From contig LWTK01000020.1 in assembly GCA_003326205.1 (NCBI GenBank), forward strand, positions 62,001-126,000: DNA of 64,000 nucleotides. Direction: 5' to 3'. This stretch comes from Nostoc sp. ATCC 43529 (GTDB lineage Bacteria; Cyanobacteriota; Cyanobacteriia; Cyanobacteriales; Nostocaceae). The notes beneath the pieces were generated by a model. It saw nothing but the letters and a program-made list of their open reading frames with translations, made no database searches and was not told the origin of the DNA. Of this stretch, positions 20,472-28,924 are shown piece after piece. Position 1 is the first letter of the stretch; each line of letters starts with the position of its first letter. Both the position numbers and the translations under genes were made by a program.

Positions 20472-22222
20472 GACCATTTCTTTGCGTCTACAATTGCATC
20501 TGGCCCGTACAACCACCCTGCCACCTGGGTAGTATCGTCCTTATTCCCTTTATAGATGAGCTTCGTTTTTGCCAATGGAATAGTAGTGAAAAAGGTTGTT
20601 TCTCCAGACATATCACCACCAACCCCTTTCACTGCTATCACCGTCGCGTCTTCTACTGTGTCTGCATTGATTACCAACGTTGGTTTCATCTCTTTCGATT
20701 TTGTCAATGGCACTCCTAAAATTTCTTCAGTTATCTCAGAGCCAGGTATCTCTTTTAGACCATCTATTTTTATTTGCCTGACATATCGATCTCCCCCTAC
20801 TCCATATCCCATACAGCCTTTATCATTACCAGTGGCTATTAAAGTTCTCTTTCCATTTAATGTTTCATTCTTTCTAATCCAGGCAACGTGTTCTGAAAAT
20901 GGAATACCTCCTATCCCAAACCAACGGCGAACCTCGTCTTTTGCCTGCTTGACAGTCAACTGCTCACGGGCTGTATACCCTCCTCGGTCTGCTGCTTTAT
21001 TGTCACTTTCCCCTCGGTAGTATGTTCCAAGCTCATTACCGGGATACTCTTTGTCATACCAAGCTTTATTCTCTCGTTTTATCTGCTCTTGTTCTTCTTG
21101 TTTTTTCTTTGCCTCCAGCGCCTCACGTGCCTTTGTGGCGCATTCTTCATCTGGCCACAAAGCCATAACAATTTCTTCATAGGTGCTGAACTTTGTTTGG
21201 TGTTCGCGAGCTTTCTTGAGCCATGATTCTAGTTCAGAGAACTTTAGTTTTTTATAGGGATCAATTCCATTTTTGAACTGTGCTTTATCTTTAGCTATGT
21301 TGCCAACAATTTCCCTTTGTACAGATTCCTGGTTTTGGCCTTCAATTGTCGAAATCTGAGTCGTCATAGAACTAACTTCTGACTGTCGCTGTACCGCTTC
21401 CCCATTCTGCTGCACTACATGGGTCAACTCATGGGCAATTAACTCCTGTCCCCCGCGACTTTCTGGCTCATAAGCCCCCTGCCGAAAAAATACATCCTGG
21501 CCTACCGTAAAGGCTTTCGCCTGAATCGATTGATTCAACTGGTCAGATTTGGGATCGGTGTGAACCTTCACCCCACTAAAATCGGCTCCCATCGTCTGCC
21601 CCATTGAACGTTGCAGTCCTGCTGACAAAGGTTGTCCACTTCCTTTGGCACTGTTAATGGCAGATGCCAACTCCGTTGATGCTTCACCACCACCTATGGC
21701 TTCCTGACGCTGCACCGTTGGCTGGGGCTTCTTCCTCAGTCCATGCCCTTCCTTTTCCTTTCCCTGCACCACCTCGCCTTGAGTCCCAGAAGGAAAATTT
21801 ATTTGCCGTACCACCGATGTTGCAACCCTGTTCGCTTCCTGTTCATAACGGTCATTGGGTTTGCCTATGGTCAGCTTTGTTTGAACTACCCCATCCGTTG
21901 GTAAGCTGAATCTTGATGCTGCTTTTAGCTGGTTTGTAGGCGAAAAATTGGCTTCGCTATCTTGACGTTTTGGTGCTAATAATTGGTTATTATTTGCCAA
22001 GGTGGCGGTTGATGTAGAGTTTGGGGTTAAGTGCGATCGCATTACATTGGCTATCATTTCCCCTGACTCCGGTTCGTGGTAATCAGATAAATCGGTTGTA
22101 GCTGTTGGTGCTGTAACATTAGGCACAACCTCAGGAAATTTGCCTTGCTCAACAACGCTCTTTTTCTGAACTAATTTTGGTTTTTGCCTTGATGAGACTT
22201 GTTGCTTACCGAGATTTGCCAT
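20468..22222 (-). CDS. DUF4157 (eCIS-core) protein with C-terminal candidate effector domain
   Basis: A 584-residue protein. Residues 1-130 are disordered and Gln/Ser/Thr-rich with a GKPNDRYEQEANRVA motif; about 195-280 is the DUF4157 domain with DFSGVKVHTD and the metallopeptidase-like HELTHVVQQ (His near 263). A charged coiled stretch (about 330-390) leads to a C-terminal domain from about 395. DUF4157 proteins are strongly linked to eCIS loci, often as leaders of cargo or toxins. The C-terminal domain has a TYYRGES motif, PFSEHVAW and SGETTFFTTIPL, spaced loosely like the R-S-E residues of ADP-ribosyltransferases, but this is weak. The middle of the gene looks richer in G and C than the genes around it. 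The stop overlaps the next start. Confidence 0.85.
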   Translation of the reverse strand: MANLGKQQVSSRQKPKLVQKKSVVEQGKFPEVVPNVTAPTATTDLSDYHEPESGEMIANVMRSHLTPNSTSTATLANNNQLLAPKRQDSEANFSPTNQLKAASRFSLPTDGVVQTKLTIGKPNDRYEQEANRVATSVVRQINFPSGTQGEVVQGKEKEGHGLRKKPQPTVQRQEAIGGGEASTELASAINSAKGSGQPLSAGLQRSMGQTMGADFSGVKVHTDPKSDQLNQSIQAKAFTVGQDVFFRQGAYEPESRGGQELIAHELTHVVQQNGEAVQRQSEVSSMTTQISTIEGQNQESVQREIVGNIAKDKAQFKNGIDPYKKLKFSELESWLKKAREHQTKFSTYEEIVMALWPDEECATKAREALEAKKKQEEQEQIKRENKAWYDKEYPGNELGTYYRGESDNKAADRGGYTAREQLTVKQAKDEVRRWFGIGGIPFSEHVAWIRKNETLNGKRTLIATGNDKGCMGYGVGGDRYVRQIKIDGLKEIPGSEITEEILGVPLTKSKEMKPTLVINADTVEDATVIAVKGVGGDMSGETTFFTTIPLAKTKLIYKGNKDDTTQVAGWLYGPDAIVDAKKWS

Positions 22223-22286
22223 ATATAATGCCTTTTTATTTTCAAGCCTGTTTTATCTAAAATTCCCCCGATTTATCGAGATAGCA

Positions 22287-22691
22287 TCAAACCGTTTGAG
22301 CTTCATTAATGTAAAAAGGATAAACCAGATTAAATCGAGAATTAGTCACTCGCACGCGATAAATGACACTTATAAGCAATAAACCTTCTTCACTCTCATC
22401 AATATTAATTTCCTCCACATCAATACGTGGTTCATGGTACAAAAGAGCATCAGAAATCGTACCTTTAATAGCAGTAATTAAACCTTGAGTAATTTCTTCA
22501 AAGACAAACTGGCTTAATTCACAACCAAAATCAGGTTGCATAATCCTTTCTGCTGGACGAGTTGAGAGGATAATTTCTAAACTTTGAAAAATATCTTCCT
22601 CATCCGATACCATCTCCACTGTTCCACTATCCTGATTAAATGTGGGGGGAAAACTCCATCCCGTTCCTAAAAAAGAGTTATTTTCTTCCAT
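22287..22691 (-). CDS. eCIS baseplate protein, gp25-like (Afp9-like)
   Basis: A 134-residue protein of the gp25/lysozyme-like baseplate family. Diagnostic features are LSTRPAERIMQPDFGCELSQFVFEE (about 42-66), including the RPxERxMxPxFG core, and the AL.Y.EPRI.V motif near residue 95. gp25-like proteins nucleate the sheath at the baseplate and interlock with the wedge proteins. It lies 31 bases after the spike gene and 64 bases before the DUF4157 gene. Confidence 0.93.
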   Translation of the reverse strand: MEENNSFLGTGWSFPPTFNQDSGTVEMVSDEEDIFQSLEIILSTRPAERIMQPDFGCELSQFVFEEITQGLITAIKGTISDALLYHEPRIDVEEINIDESEEGLLLISVIYRVRVTNSRFNLVYPFYINEAQTV

Positions 22692-22722
22692 ATATTATAT
22701 ATTTTTGTCATCAATAAAATAA

Positions 22723-24360
22723 TTAATTTATATTTATTTTTACACCTTTAATGGTTATATTTTTTCCTTCGATGGCAATGTCTTTAGTTGATTCAATCTT
22801 AAATCCCTTATCGTCCATAGTCATAGCATTACCATTTTCATCGACTAATTTAATACCTTTCTCCTTTTCAGATAACTTTAAAATATTGCCCTTCGGCGTA
22901 CTAAGTTCAATTAACTTATTTTCATCATCCAAAAGTATTTTTAGTGCTTTTTTGGTGACAATCCCTTTTTTATTATTTTCCTCGGTTACTGCAAAACCAG
23001 GGGGTAAAGCATTTTTCTCACTATGGACTGCACCTAAAATTATGGCTTGTCTAGGATCGTCATTGATAAAGCCGAGAATCACTTCATCACCTAATTCTGG
23101 TCTAAAAAAAATACCTCTTTCATTACCAGCTTCTAAAGAAGCTAATCTAGCCCAAATAATACCATCTTTTTCAATTGACGGAATTCTGACTTTTACCCTA
23201 AACTGTTTATCGCGATCGTCTTCATATTTATCAACAATCCCAATTTGCAAACCATGAATTGCCGGAACTAATCCTGCTGCTGGGATATCAATAATATTAT
23301 GATTTTGTTGAGCAAAAAAATCAGCAGATAAACCAAATTGTATGTCTGTCTGCCAACCTTGTTCATTAACTTGATGCCGAATCGCTGTCACTAATGTTTT
23401 GCCATTGAAGCGTTTACTTATACCAGCAATTTCCATCACCTCCCCTGGCTTAATATCAGCAAAACCTGTGACTTTGAGACGACCATTAAACATTGACAAA
23501 CGACTTTTAAGTAACTTTGCGTCAGCCCAAATTTGTCTTTCTTGTTCGTCTATTTGTCCTGAGCCAATTAATTGATATTTGTCTGCACCAATAGTTTTTG
23601 CTAATTCTTCTCCTTTTAAATTACCCTGACTAAGAAAAACGTTTTTAGCTTTTTGAGGTGGTGATATACTTTGTGTTTTGACATCCCAAGCCGTACTTTC
23701 TACCGCTGCATATTGATGGCAAATATCAGCTGACATTTCAAATTCGTAAATATCGCTAATACCGTATTCAAAGGTATGTTTTGGTAAACCCTTGAGATTA
23801 GGCCCTTCTACAGTAATTTTACCATCATCAGCTAAAACCCAGTGACCATTTACATCCGCACGAGATACAATAAAATCCCAGTCAGTGCAGTAATATTGCA
23901 CCATTTCTTTATGCTTTGGTTTAGTTGCAGCAATAGATGTAATTTCCAATCCCCAAGGCTCAATAATTGTGTTGATAATTTCGTTGTCTGTCATCTCTCG
24001 AAACACAGCACTTTTTCTTTGGTGAGTTAGTTTAATTGCTGCATCTTTTAAGTCAATAGTTAGCAAAGAACCATATAGATCTGATTGCAGAGAATGTCTA
24101 ACTACAATCCCCTCAAAAACTGTAGCTTCGTGTTGGCGATCGCCTTCATAGCGCAGCTTGATCTCAATATTATTACCAGGTTTAAAAAAATCTGTATTAC
24201 TAATAGCAAACTCCCGTTTGGTAGCGTCACCATCTAATAAAACTATTTGAGCTATGGGAATTTTGTTCACCTCTTTAATAATGTCAATTGACATGACGTT
24301 ATATTCAGGATTCATTCTTGACCCATCATTCAAAATTGTTACTGTGACAACAGTACTCAT
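22723..24360 (-). CDS. eCIS spike protein, VgrG-like (gp27-gp5 fusion, Afp8-like)
   Basis: A 545-residue central spike. Residues 1-340 form the gp27-like hub (PEYNVMSIDIIKEVNKIPIA, FEGIVVRHSL, a Trp-containing QYYCTDWDFIVSRAD segment). About 365-460 is an OB-fold of the gp5/phage baseplate assembly V type (GLQIGIVDKYEDDRDKQFRVKV, PELGDEVILGFINDDPRQAIILGA). The end is a short beta-helix with alternating strands (LIELSTPKGNILKLSEKE, GKNITIKGVKINI). It should assemble as a trimer under the tube and puncture the target membrane. A PAAR tip is normally seated on it, but none is encoded next to it. It follows the LysM gene after 5 bases. Confidence 0.93.
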   Translation of the reverse strand: MSTVVTVTILNDGSRMNPEYNVMSIDIIKEVNKIPIAQIVLLDGDATKREFAISNTDFFKPGNNIEIKLRYEGDRQHEATVFEGIVVRHSLQSDLYGSLLTIDLKDAAIKLTHQRKSAVFREMTDNEIINTIIEPWGLEITSIAATKPKHKEMVQYYCTDWDFIVSRADVNGHWVLADDGKITVEGPNLKGLPKHTFEYGISDIYEFEMSADICHQYAAVESTAWDVKTQSISPPQKAKNVFLSQGNLKGEELAKTIGADKYQLIGSGQIDEQERQIWADAKLLKSRLSMFNGRLKVTGFADIKPGEVMEIAGISKRFNGKTLVTAIRHQVNEQGWQTDIQFGLSADFFAQQNHNIIDIPAAGLVPAIHGLQIGIVDKYEDDRDKQFRVKVRIPSIEKDGIIWARLASLEAGNERGIFFRPELGDEVILGFINDDPRQAIILGAVHSEKNALPPGFAVTEENNKKGIVTKKALKILLDDENKLIELSTPKGNILKLSEKEKGIKLVDENGNAMTMDDKGFKIESTKDIAIEGKNITIKGVKININ

Positions 24361-24365
24361 TATTT

Positions 24366-25088
24366 TTATACTTCTTTAACTGGCGGTAATTTTATATTTG
24401 TTCCTGGTTTTAATTTTCTGAAGTTATTGAGATTATTAGCACGAGCAAGCTGAATGTAATAGGCAGAATTTCCGTATATTTCTTGAGCCATCACAGGTAA
24501 TTTATCTCCACCTTTGATAGTTCTAGAGTGGGATAAATCTGGTGAGCTTTTATTTTCTTGTTTAATGCGCTTGGAATCTTGTATATCACCTATAAAAACT
24601 GTGTCTAACTCAGCCCTTATTGGTTGTCCACTGCGGTTGAAAAGAGTATAGTTAACATTGACTGATTGGAGACGGCAATCAAAAATTAAGTCTCCCCATT
24701 CAATTTTAAGAAATTTAGGTTCATGGCTTTTGCCATCCATATAAGTAGTTAACTCAAGAAAGCGATTTACTTGTTTGTAAATATCTTTCGTACCTTTGAG
24801 CTTGCCAAGGAATGCAGCCGCCGCAAATCCAGAAAGCCCATAATCTGCTACCCCTGTGTCATCTAAAATCAACTTGAGAGATAACTTCTGAGGTTTGCTC
24901 AGAGAATATTTAGCAGTGCGCCCACTAGTATTAATCCCTTGATAAGATTGATAAACATTTTCGTATGTTAAGGAATAAGATTCAGGATTAAACATAGCTT
25001 CAAAGGTTTCTTGTGGCAAACCAATCCGAAGTCTATTTCCATAAACACAAATTTTCAACTTTTCTAATTTAAAAGGGTTTTTAAGCAT
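24366..25088 (-). CDS. eCIS LysM-containing tube/baseplate adaptor (Afp7-like)
   Basis: A 240-residue protein. The N-terminal part (about 25-165) matches the gp53/Afp7-type adaptor (EAMFNPESYSLTYENVY, KLSLKLILDDTGV, FLKIEWGDLIFDCRLQSVNVNYTLF). A single C-terminal LysM repeat follows (GDKLPVMAQEIYGNSAYYIQ to PGTNIKLPP, about 193-236). In Afp-like particles this protein joins the inner tube to the spike and baseplate. It starts 9 bases after the DUF5908 stop and ends 5 bases before the spike gene, so the three are one translation block. Confidence 0.92.
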   Translation of the reverse strand: MLKNPFKLEKLKICVYGNRLRIGLPQETFEAMFNPESYSLTYENVYQSYQGINTSGRTAKYSLSKPQKLSLKLILDDTGVADYGLSGFAAAAFLGKLKGTKDIYKQVNRFLELTTYMDGKSHEPKFLKIEWGDLIFDCRLQSVNVNYTLFNRSGQPIRAELDTVFIGDIQDSKRIKQENKSSPDLSHSRTIKGGDKLPVMAQEIYGNSAYYIQLARANNLNNFRKLKPGTNIKLPPVKEV

Positions 25089-25097
25089 ATATTTTAC

Positions 25098-25262
25098 TTA
25101 TCTTTCTCGCTTACGCTCCAATATTTTTAGTACCTGTGCCACACAAGCAGCAATGATTTCTTGTTTTTGGTCAGAATTGCCTTCAATTGTAGATTGATGA
25201 TTAGTATCATTACTATCGACAATGTTGGCACGAATAATTAATTCTTTGATTTCTACAGGCAT
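25098..25262 (-). CDS. Small eCIS protein of the DUF5908 type (Afp6 position)
   Basis: A 54-residue protein found by reading the minus strand between the second tube gene and the LysM gene. It starts with ATG at 25262, begins MPVEIKELIIRANIVDSND and ends with a basic stretch (KILERKRER). The MPVEIKEL.I.A opening is typical of the DUF5908 small proteins found in eCIS loci at this position. The spacing supports it as a real gene: 2 bases after the tube stop and 9 bases before the LysM start. Its function is unknown; a small adaptor or assembly role is likely. Confidence 0.85.
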   Translation of the reverse strand: MPVEIKELIIRANIVDSNDTNHQSTIEGNSDQKQEIIAACVAQVLKILERKRER

Positions 25263-25264
25263 AG

Positions 25265-25747
25265 TTAAATACTCACACTTTGAAATCTTGCGTAGGCTAA
25301 TTCCATCGTATCTATAACTAATGTATTGGCATTAGCATCTAGGTCAGATACTGTCCATTTCACGGGATAAGCTCTTTTAAATAGCCAGCTAGAAAGAGGA
25401 ATACTATTTTCATTGAGCAACATAACTAAAACATTGCTGGGTGTGAATTTCATGGAACTCATGGCGATATTAAACTCTGCATTCAGAGGAGAAGCAACTA
25501 CCATTCCTCTTTCTAAAACCAGATTATTATAAGTTACATGAGTAGGCAAACGGTGTCTGAATATATTCTCACCACCTTCACGGATGTCTGTTGTCTCTAT
25601 TTGGGCAGAAATTCCCGATACTTTTTGAAAGCGAATATCTAACGGATTAGGCACAATTCCGGCAATGAAAAAGACCACCATAAAATAAAATCCAACAGGG
25701 GGATTTTCTGTCAAGGTAAGTTCCGGAATGGGAAATTTATCTGCCAT
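25265..25747 (-). CDS. eCIS inner tube protein (Afp5-like, gp19 family)
   Basis: A 160-residue tube protein of the T4-like gp19/Hcp-fold family. Evidence: NPPVGFYFMVVFFIAGI (about 15-31), FQKVSGISAQIETTDIREGGENIFRHRLPTHV pattern (about 41-72), LVLERGMV and the closing ELAYARFQSVSI. This paralogue is the one that usually forms the first ring on the baseplate, distinct from the main tube subunit encoded just upstream. It has about 50 bases to the first tube gene and 2 bases to the DUF5908 gene. Confidence 0.93.
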   Translation of the reverse strand: MADKFPIPELTLTENPPVGFYFMVVFFIAGIVPNPLDIRFQKVSGISAQIETTDIREGGENIFRHRLPTHVTYNNLVLERGMVVASPLNAEFNIAMSSMKFTPSNVLVMLLNENSIPLSSWLFKRAYPVKWTVSDLDANANTLVIDTMELAYARFQSVSI

Positions 25748-25795
25748 TGCACTATAATTTTTGCAAAAGTCAACGGAAACAAAAAAAAAGAGTGA

Positions 25796-26257
25796 TTATC
25801 CAGGATAGTCAATCTTAAGATCGTTAGCCATTAGATCTAAACTTTCAATAGCAACTTCATTACTAGTTGCATTAAATGACGGTGCATCTAATTTCTTAGG
25901 AAAAGCATTTATAGCTGTCCAAGAGACAACTGCTGTACCTGTCTCGTCTAATAAGTCTATGCGAATATCGCGCTTGGCGACAGTGTTCAATTTCACGGTA
26001 CTAATCCAGCTAAATAAATAGCTGTCTTTTCTAACTATGCCTTTTTTTAGGCTTAAGTTAACGGGAGTGCTTAATCCTGGCATGTACTTTGCTCCATCTT
26101 TATAACTCATGCCATCTCTATAAGTTATAGTTTCATATTCAATGCTTAATCCCGATACTTCTGAAAAAGCGTGGGAATCATCTCCATCTATGGTAACTCG
26201 ATAATAAAAGACAGGAATCGGATAATTATTTTTGATATCTTCTGCTGAGGTTGCCAT
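25796..26257 (-). CDS. eCIS main inner tube protein (Afp1-like, gp19 family)
   Basis: A 153-residue tube subunit. Typical motifs are PIPVFYYRVTIDG (about 14-26), FSEVSGLSIEYETITYRDG (about 32-50), MPGLSTPVNLSLKKGIV and ESLDLMANDLKIDYPG at the end. Hexamers of this protein stack to form the rigid tube that the sheath drives into the target. It precedes the second tube gene. The 400-base gap upstream, between it and the sheath gene, is unusual for an eCIS operon and contains two MITE-like repeats, so it may need its own promoter. Confidence 0.93.
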   Translation of the reverse strand: MATSAEDIKNNYPIPVFYYRVTIDGDDSHAFSEVSGLSIEYETITYRDGMSYKDGAKYMPGLSTPVNLSLKKGIVRKDSYLFSWISTVKLNTVAKRDIRIDLLDETGTAVVSWTAINAFPKKLDAPSFNATSNEVAIESLDLMANDLKIDYPG

Positions 26258-26402
26258 GATTTATTTGTCCTTAATTTAAGTCTTATTAGTTTTTTTAGGG
26301 TAATTGGAGAACATAAATTATCAAATTTACTTAAGATAATCTTTTTCTTTCTTTCCCCTTCTCCCTGCTTCTTTTCCATCAAAGCAATGGAATTTTTTTA
26401 TT

Positions 26403-26525
26403 GGTAATTACCCAATACAGTTCAGTTAAGCATTTCTATTCTTTCTTCTCTCTCTGTTCTCTGCGCCTGGAGCGGTTCGTAAAACAAGAGTTTTGGCCCT
26501 AAGTAAACCGTATTGGGTAATTACC
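26403..26525. repeat. MITE-like element with 16-bp terminal inverted repeats
   Basis: GGTAATTACCCAATAC (26403-26418) and its perfect reverse complement (26510-26525) bound a 123-bp non-coding element. With one mismatch the repeats extend to 20 bp. It lies inside the sheath-tube gap. Confidence 0.7.
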
Positions 26526-26531
26526 TAATTT

Positions 26532-26648
26532 GGGCGTTGCTCCCATTGCGGGATAATCTATATCACGCAGAGGCGCAAAGACAAAGGAGAGAATAAGGAG
26601 TTTAGGATTGCAATACATCAAAATTCATCCCATAATTCAGCAACGCCC
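26532..26648. repeat. MITE-like element with GGGCGTTGCT ends
   Basis: GGGCGTTGCT (26532-26541) and AGCAACGCCC (26639-26648) bound a 117-bp element immediately next to the previous one. Similar GGCGTTGC/GATGA sequence recurs near 32380-32401 and near 58824, so this is a dispersed family. Confidence 0.6.
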
Positions 26649-26658
26649 TAATTTTCTC

Positions 26659-28026
26659 CTATGCTTCCTGTAATTTATGGGAGAATTTTAGGATAATGAA
26701 CTCAGCCGGACGAACTGCTGCAAGACCAGTTTCTACAATCATGCGTCCTTCTAAAATATCCTGTGTAGTCATGCTTTTACCGAGTCCTATATTGACAAAA
26801 TAAGCCTGTTCTGGTGTAGTACCAGCCAGCGCACCTTGCCGCCATAATCCCTCTAAATAGCTTTCAATTAGAGATTTCACTTTTAGCCAAGTGATGGCAT
26901 TATTGGACTCAAAAACAACAAATGCGGTGGCTTTTTGAATTGATTCTTCAATGAGATTGAACAGTCGGCGCACAGGTATATAGCGCCATTCATTGTCATT
27001 ACCAGCTAAAGTTCTTGCACCCCAAATTAAGGTTCCTTTTCCAGTAAAACTGCGAATAGCATTGATGGATTTACCTGCGGTGGGATCTATGTTGAGATTC
27101 TCTTGTTCTTCATTGCTAATTTTGACAATAGGAGCAAGTACAGATGCCAAGCTAACATTAGCAGGTGCTTTCCAAACTCCCTTGTCCCTATCTACTCTGG
27201 CATATACTCCTGCGACAGCAGCACTTGGAGGTAATACAACTCGCTTTTTACCTATCTCTGTCTGAATTTTGTTGTAGAGATCGGTTCTTTGGGTTTTACT
27301 GTCAGTCAACTTTTCATCTTGTGCATCAGCAGTTTCTCCAACTCCCTTGATAGTTACAGAATCATCGGTGTAATAGTAATTAAGTGAGGTTTGCAAGTAG
27401 GGATAATAAGCTGCGCCATACTTTAATTCGTCTGTTTCTGTGCCAATAGCATCTCGGAATTTATTAACTCCCCCTGTCTTATCTTTTTTCTCTTGCAAAA
27501 CATCGAAAATGGCAAATCTATCTTTTAACTTATTGCATTGCTTCAAAGCTTGCTGACAAAGCGCATAATAATCGATTTCGCTTAAATTGACTGCATCAGT
27601 CAGTAGTATTAAAGTAGGTTCATCTTCTTTTTCTAAAGCTGATAAACCTGCTTCAAAATCAGCTTTTTTCAAAGCTTCTGTGCCGTATTTACCCACAGAA
27701 ACTATATAACAACTGCCCCCACCATTATCAAAATATAGCCGCAAGGCATAATACATTAAATATTTGAGTTCAGGAGTGCTAATGCTACTAATTACACCTG
27801 CATCAGTTCTCACCTCAAAATTAGATGGTTGAGCTTTTCCAAACAAAGTTTCATACTCAAGGAGCGAACTAATGCGAGTTGGCTTTTGAGTTAAATCTTC
27901 ATCATCTTTTTGAGCTTTTTCTGTGTAACCGATAAAGGCAGGAATCGCTGTAGATACATCGGCGACTGAGGGGGGAAATATTGAAATTTCTTCAACATAA
28001 ACGTTGGGAGTTTTATAAGTTACCAT
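26659..28026 (-). CDS. eCIS contractile sheath protein (Afp2-4-like)
   Basis: A 455-residue sheath subunit. The N-terminus (YKTPNVYVEEISIFPPSVADVSTAIPAFIGYTEKA pattern, residues 3-37) and the C-terminus (GLGKSMTTQDILEGRMIVETG, then RPAEFIILKFSHKL) are the conserved handshake arms of contractile sheaths. The middle domain carries KGVWKAPANVSL and LIWGARTLAGNDNEWRYIPVRRL, also diagnostic. Only one sheath gene is present, whereas Afp has three paralogues, so the particle should have a uniform sheath. It lies 24 bases after the 279-residue unknown gene. Confidence 0.96.
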   Translation of the reverse strand: MVTYKTPNVYVEEISIFPPSVADVSTAIPAFIGYTEKAQKDDEDLTQKPTRISSLLEYETLFGKAQPSNFEVRTDAGVISSISTPELKYLMYYALRLYFDNGGGSCYIVSVGKYGTEALKKADFEAGLSALEKEDEPTLILLTDAVNLSEIDYYALCQQALKQCNKLKDRFAIFDVLQEKKDKTGGVNKFRDAIGTETDELKYGAAYYPYLQTSLNYYYTDDSVTIKGVGETADAQDEKLTDSKTQRTDLYNKIQTEIGKKRVVLPPSAAVAGVYARVDRDKGVWKAPANVSLASVLAPIVKISNEEQENLNIDPTAGKSINAIRSFTGKGTLIWGARTLAGNDNEWRYIPVRRLFNLIEESIQKATAFVVFESNNAITWLKVKSLIESYLEGLWRQGALAGTTPEQAYFVNIGLGKSMTTQDILEGRMIVETGLAAVRPAEFIILKFSHKLQEA

Positions 28027-28050
28027 GTTTCAATCCTTGGGTTTGAATTT

Positions 28051-28890
28051 TTATAGATATTTGAGGGCATTAATTACTTGGATTCGATTATAATTAGGCG
28101 GGTTAGGTAAATGCTCTATCCACACGGTTGGATTGCTGCTTTCACTGTTTTTCTTTTTTAAAAGTTGAATATTTTTTATCCCTGCTTCCTGACAAGCAAT
28201 TTCTGAGTCAGAGATAAAGAGATATTGTTGAGCTTGAGGAAATTGTTGCTTAAGAAGCGAAAATATAGGGTCTGTTTTTTCAGCTTCGTCGCTTGTAAAT
28301 TTGGTAAATTTAATTTCTGTTTTCCTAGATGTATCTTTATCTTTAATTAAAAATTCATTGCCATTAGTTTCACTATCAGTGAGCAAGTAATAATACCACT
28401 GTTGTTTTTTGGCTTTAAAAGTAATTTTATATTCACTTCCCTGATTCAAAATTTGAGAGATGGATGAGTGATTATAAATATCGACAATGCCAAAAATATT
28501 CTCTCCTCTGAGCAATTTTCTGTCAGACAATTTAGTTTGAGTTATTTCTAAGTCTGATAATTCAATATTAGTATGATTTTTATTACTAAACTGATAAATC
28601 ACATTATCAACAGGTTTCCAGTCAATTTCTGTGAAGTTTATAAATTCTTTATTTTTTAGTTTTAATATAAAACTAAATTGCAAATTTTCAGCAAATTCTA
28701 TCCAGGGCTTACTTTCTGAATTGACTGATGCAATTACTACTATTCCGTTAACTTGATTTTTTACAATCAGACGATGGCCGCTAAGTATCTTCTGACATTC
28801 TCTTGTTGGTTCAATGCTGAAATCAGGACATATTTGATTTAGATAATATTCGTGAATAATCCTCAATTCAAATAGTTGTTTATAATGCAT
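28051..28890 (-). CDS. eCIS-associated protein of unknown function
   Basis: A 279-residue protein between the terminator and sheath genes, 34 and 24 bases from them, so it is clearly in the operon. I do not recognise a named domain. The N-terminus (FELRIIHEYYLNQICPDFSIEPT) is followed by a beta-rich region (about 40-190) with QWYYYLLTDSETNGNEF, and an alpha/beta end with WIEHLPNPP. Similar proteins seem to accompany DUF4255 genes in eCIS loci of other phyla, which suggests an accessory structural or assembly factor. No signal peptide or membrane segment is seen. Confidence 0.75.
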   Translation of the reverse strand: MHYKQLFELRIIHEYYLNQICPDFSIEPTRECQKILSGHRLIVKNQVNGIVVIASVNSESKPWIEFAENLQFSFILKLKNKEFINFTEIDWKPVDNVIYQFSNKNHTNIELSDLEITQTKLSDRKLLRGENIFGIVDIYNHSSISQILNQGSEYKITFKAKKQQWYYYLLTDSETNGNEFLIKDKDTSRKTEIKFTKFTSDEAEKTDPIFSLLKQQFPQAQQYLFISDSEIACQEAGIKNIQLLKKKNSESSNPTVWIEHLPNPPNYNRIQVINALKYL

Positions 28891-28924
28891 AATCTAGACG
28901 ATATGTATTATTTTTTAGAAAAAT

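Larger units (their letters stand above)
26258..26658. other. Non-coding gap between sheath and tube genes, filled with repeats
   Basis: Adjacent structural genes of an eCIS are usually only tens of bases apart; here 401 bases separate sheath and tube. Nearly all of it is two successive terminal-inverted-repeat elements plus the common CTCTGCGCC-type repeat. No convincing gene was found. Confidence 0.7.

Noticed and set aside
20474..20516. Upstream GTG start for the gp6-like protein
   Set aside because: The extra 15 residues overlap the previous gene, and the ATGA overlap at 20468-20471 gives a better-supported start.
26188..26382. 64-residue minus-strand frame across the tube gene start
   Set aside because: It overlaps the tube gene in another frame and extends into repeat DNA, so it is a chance ORF.
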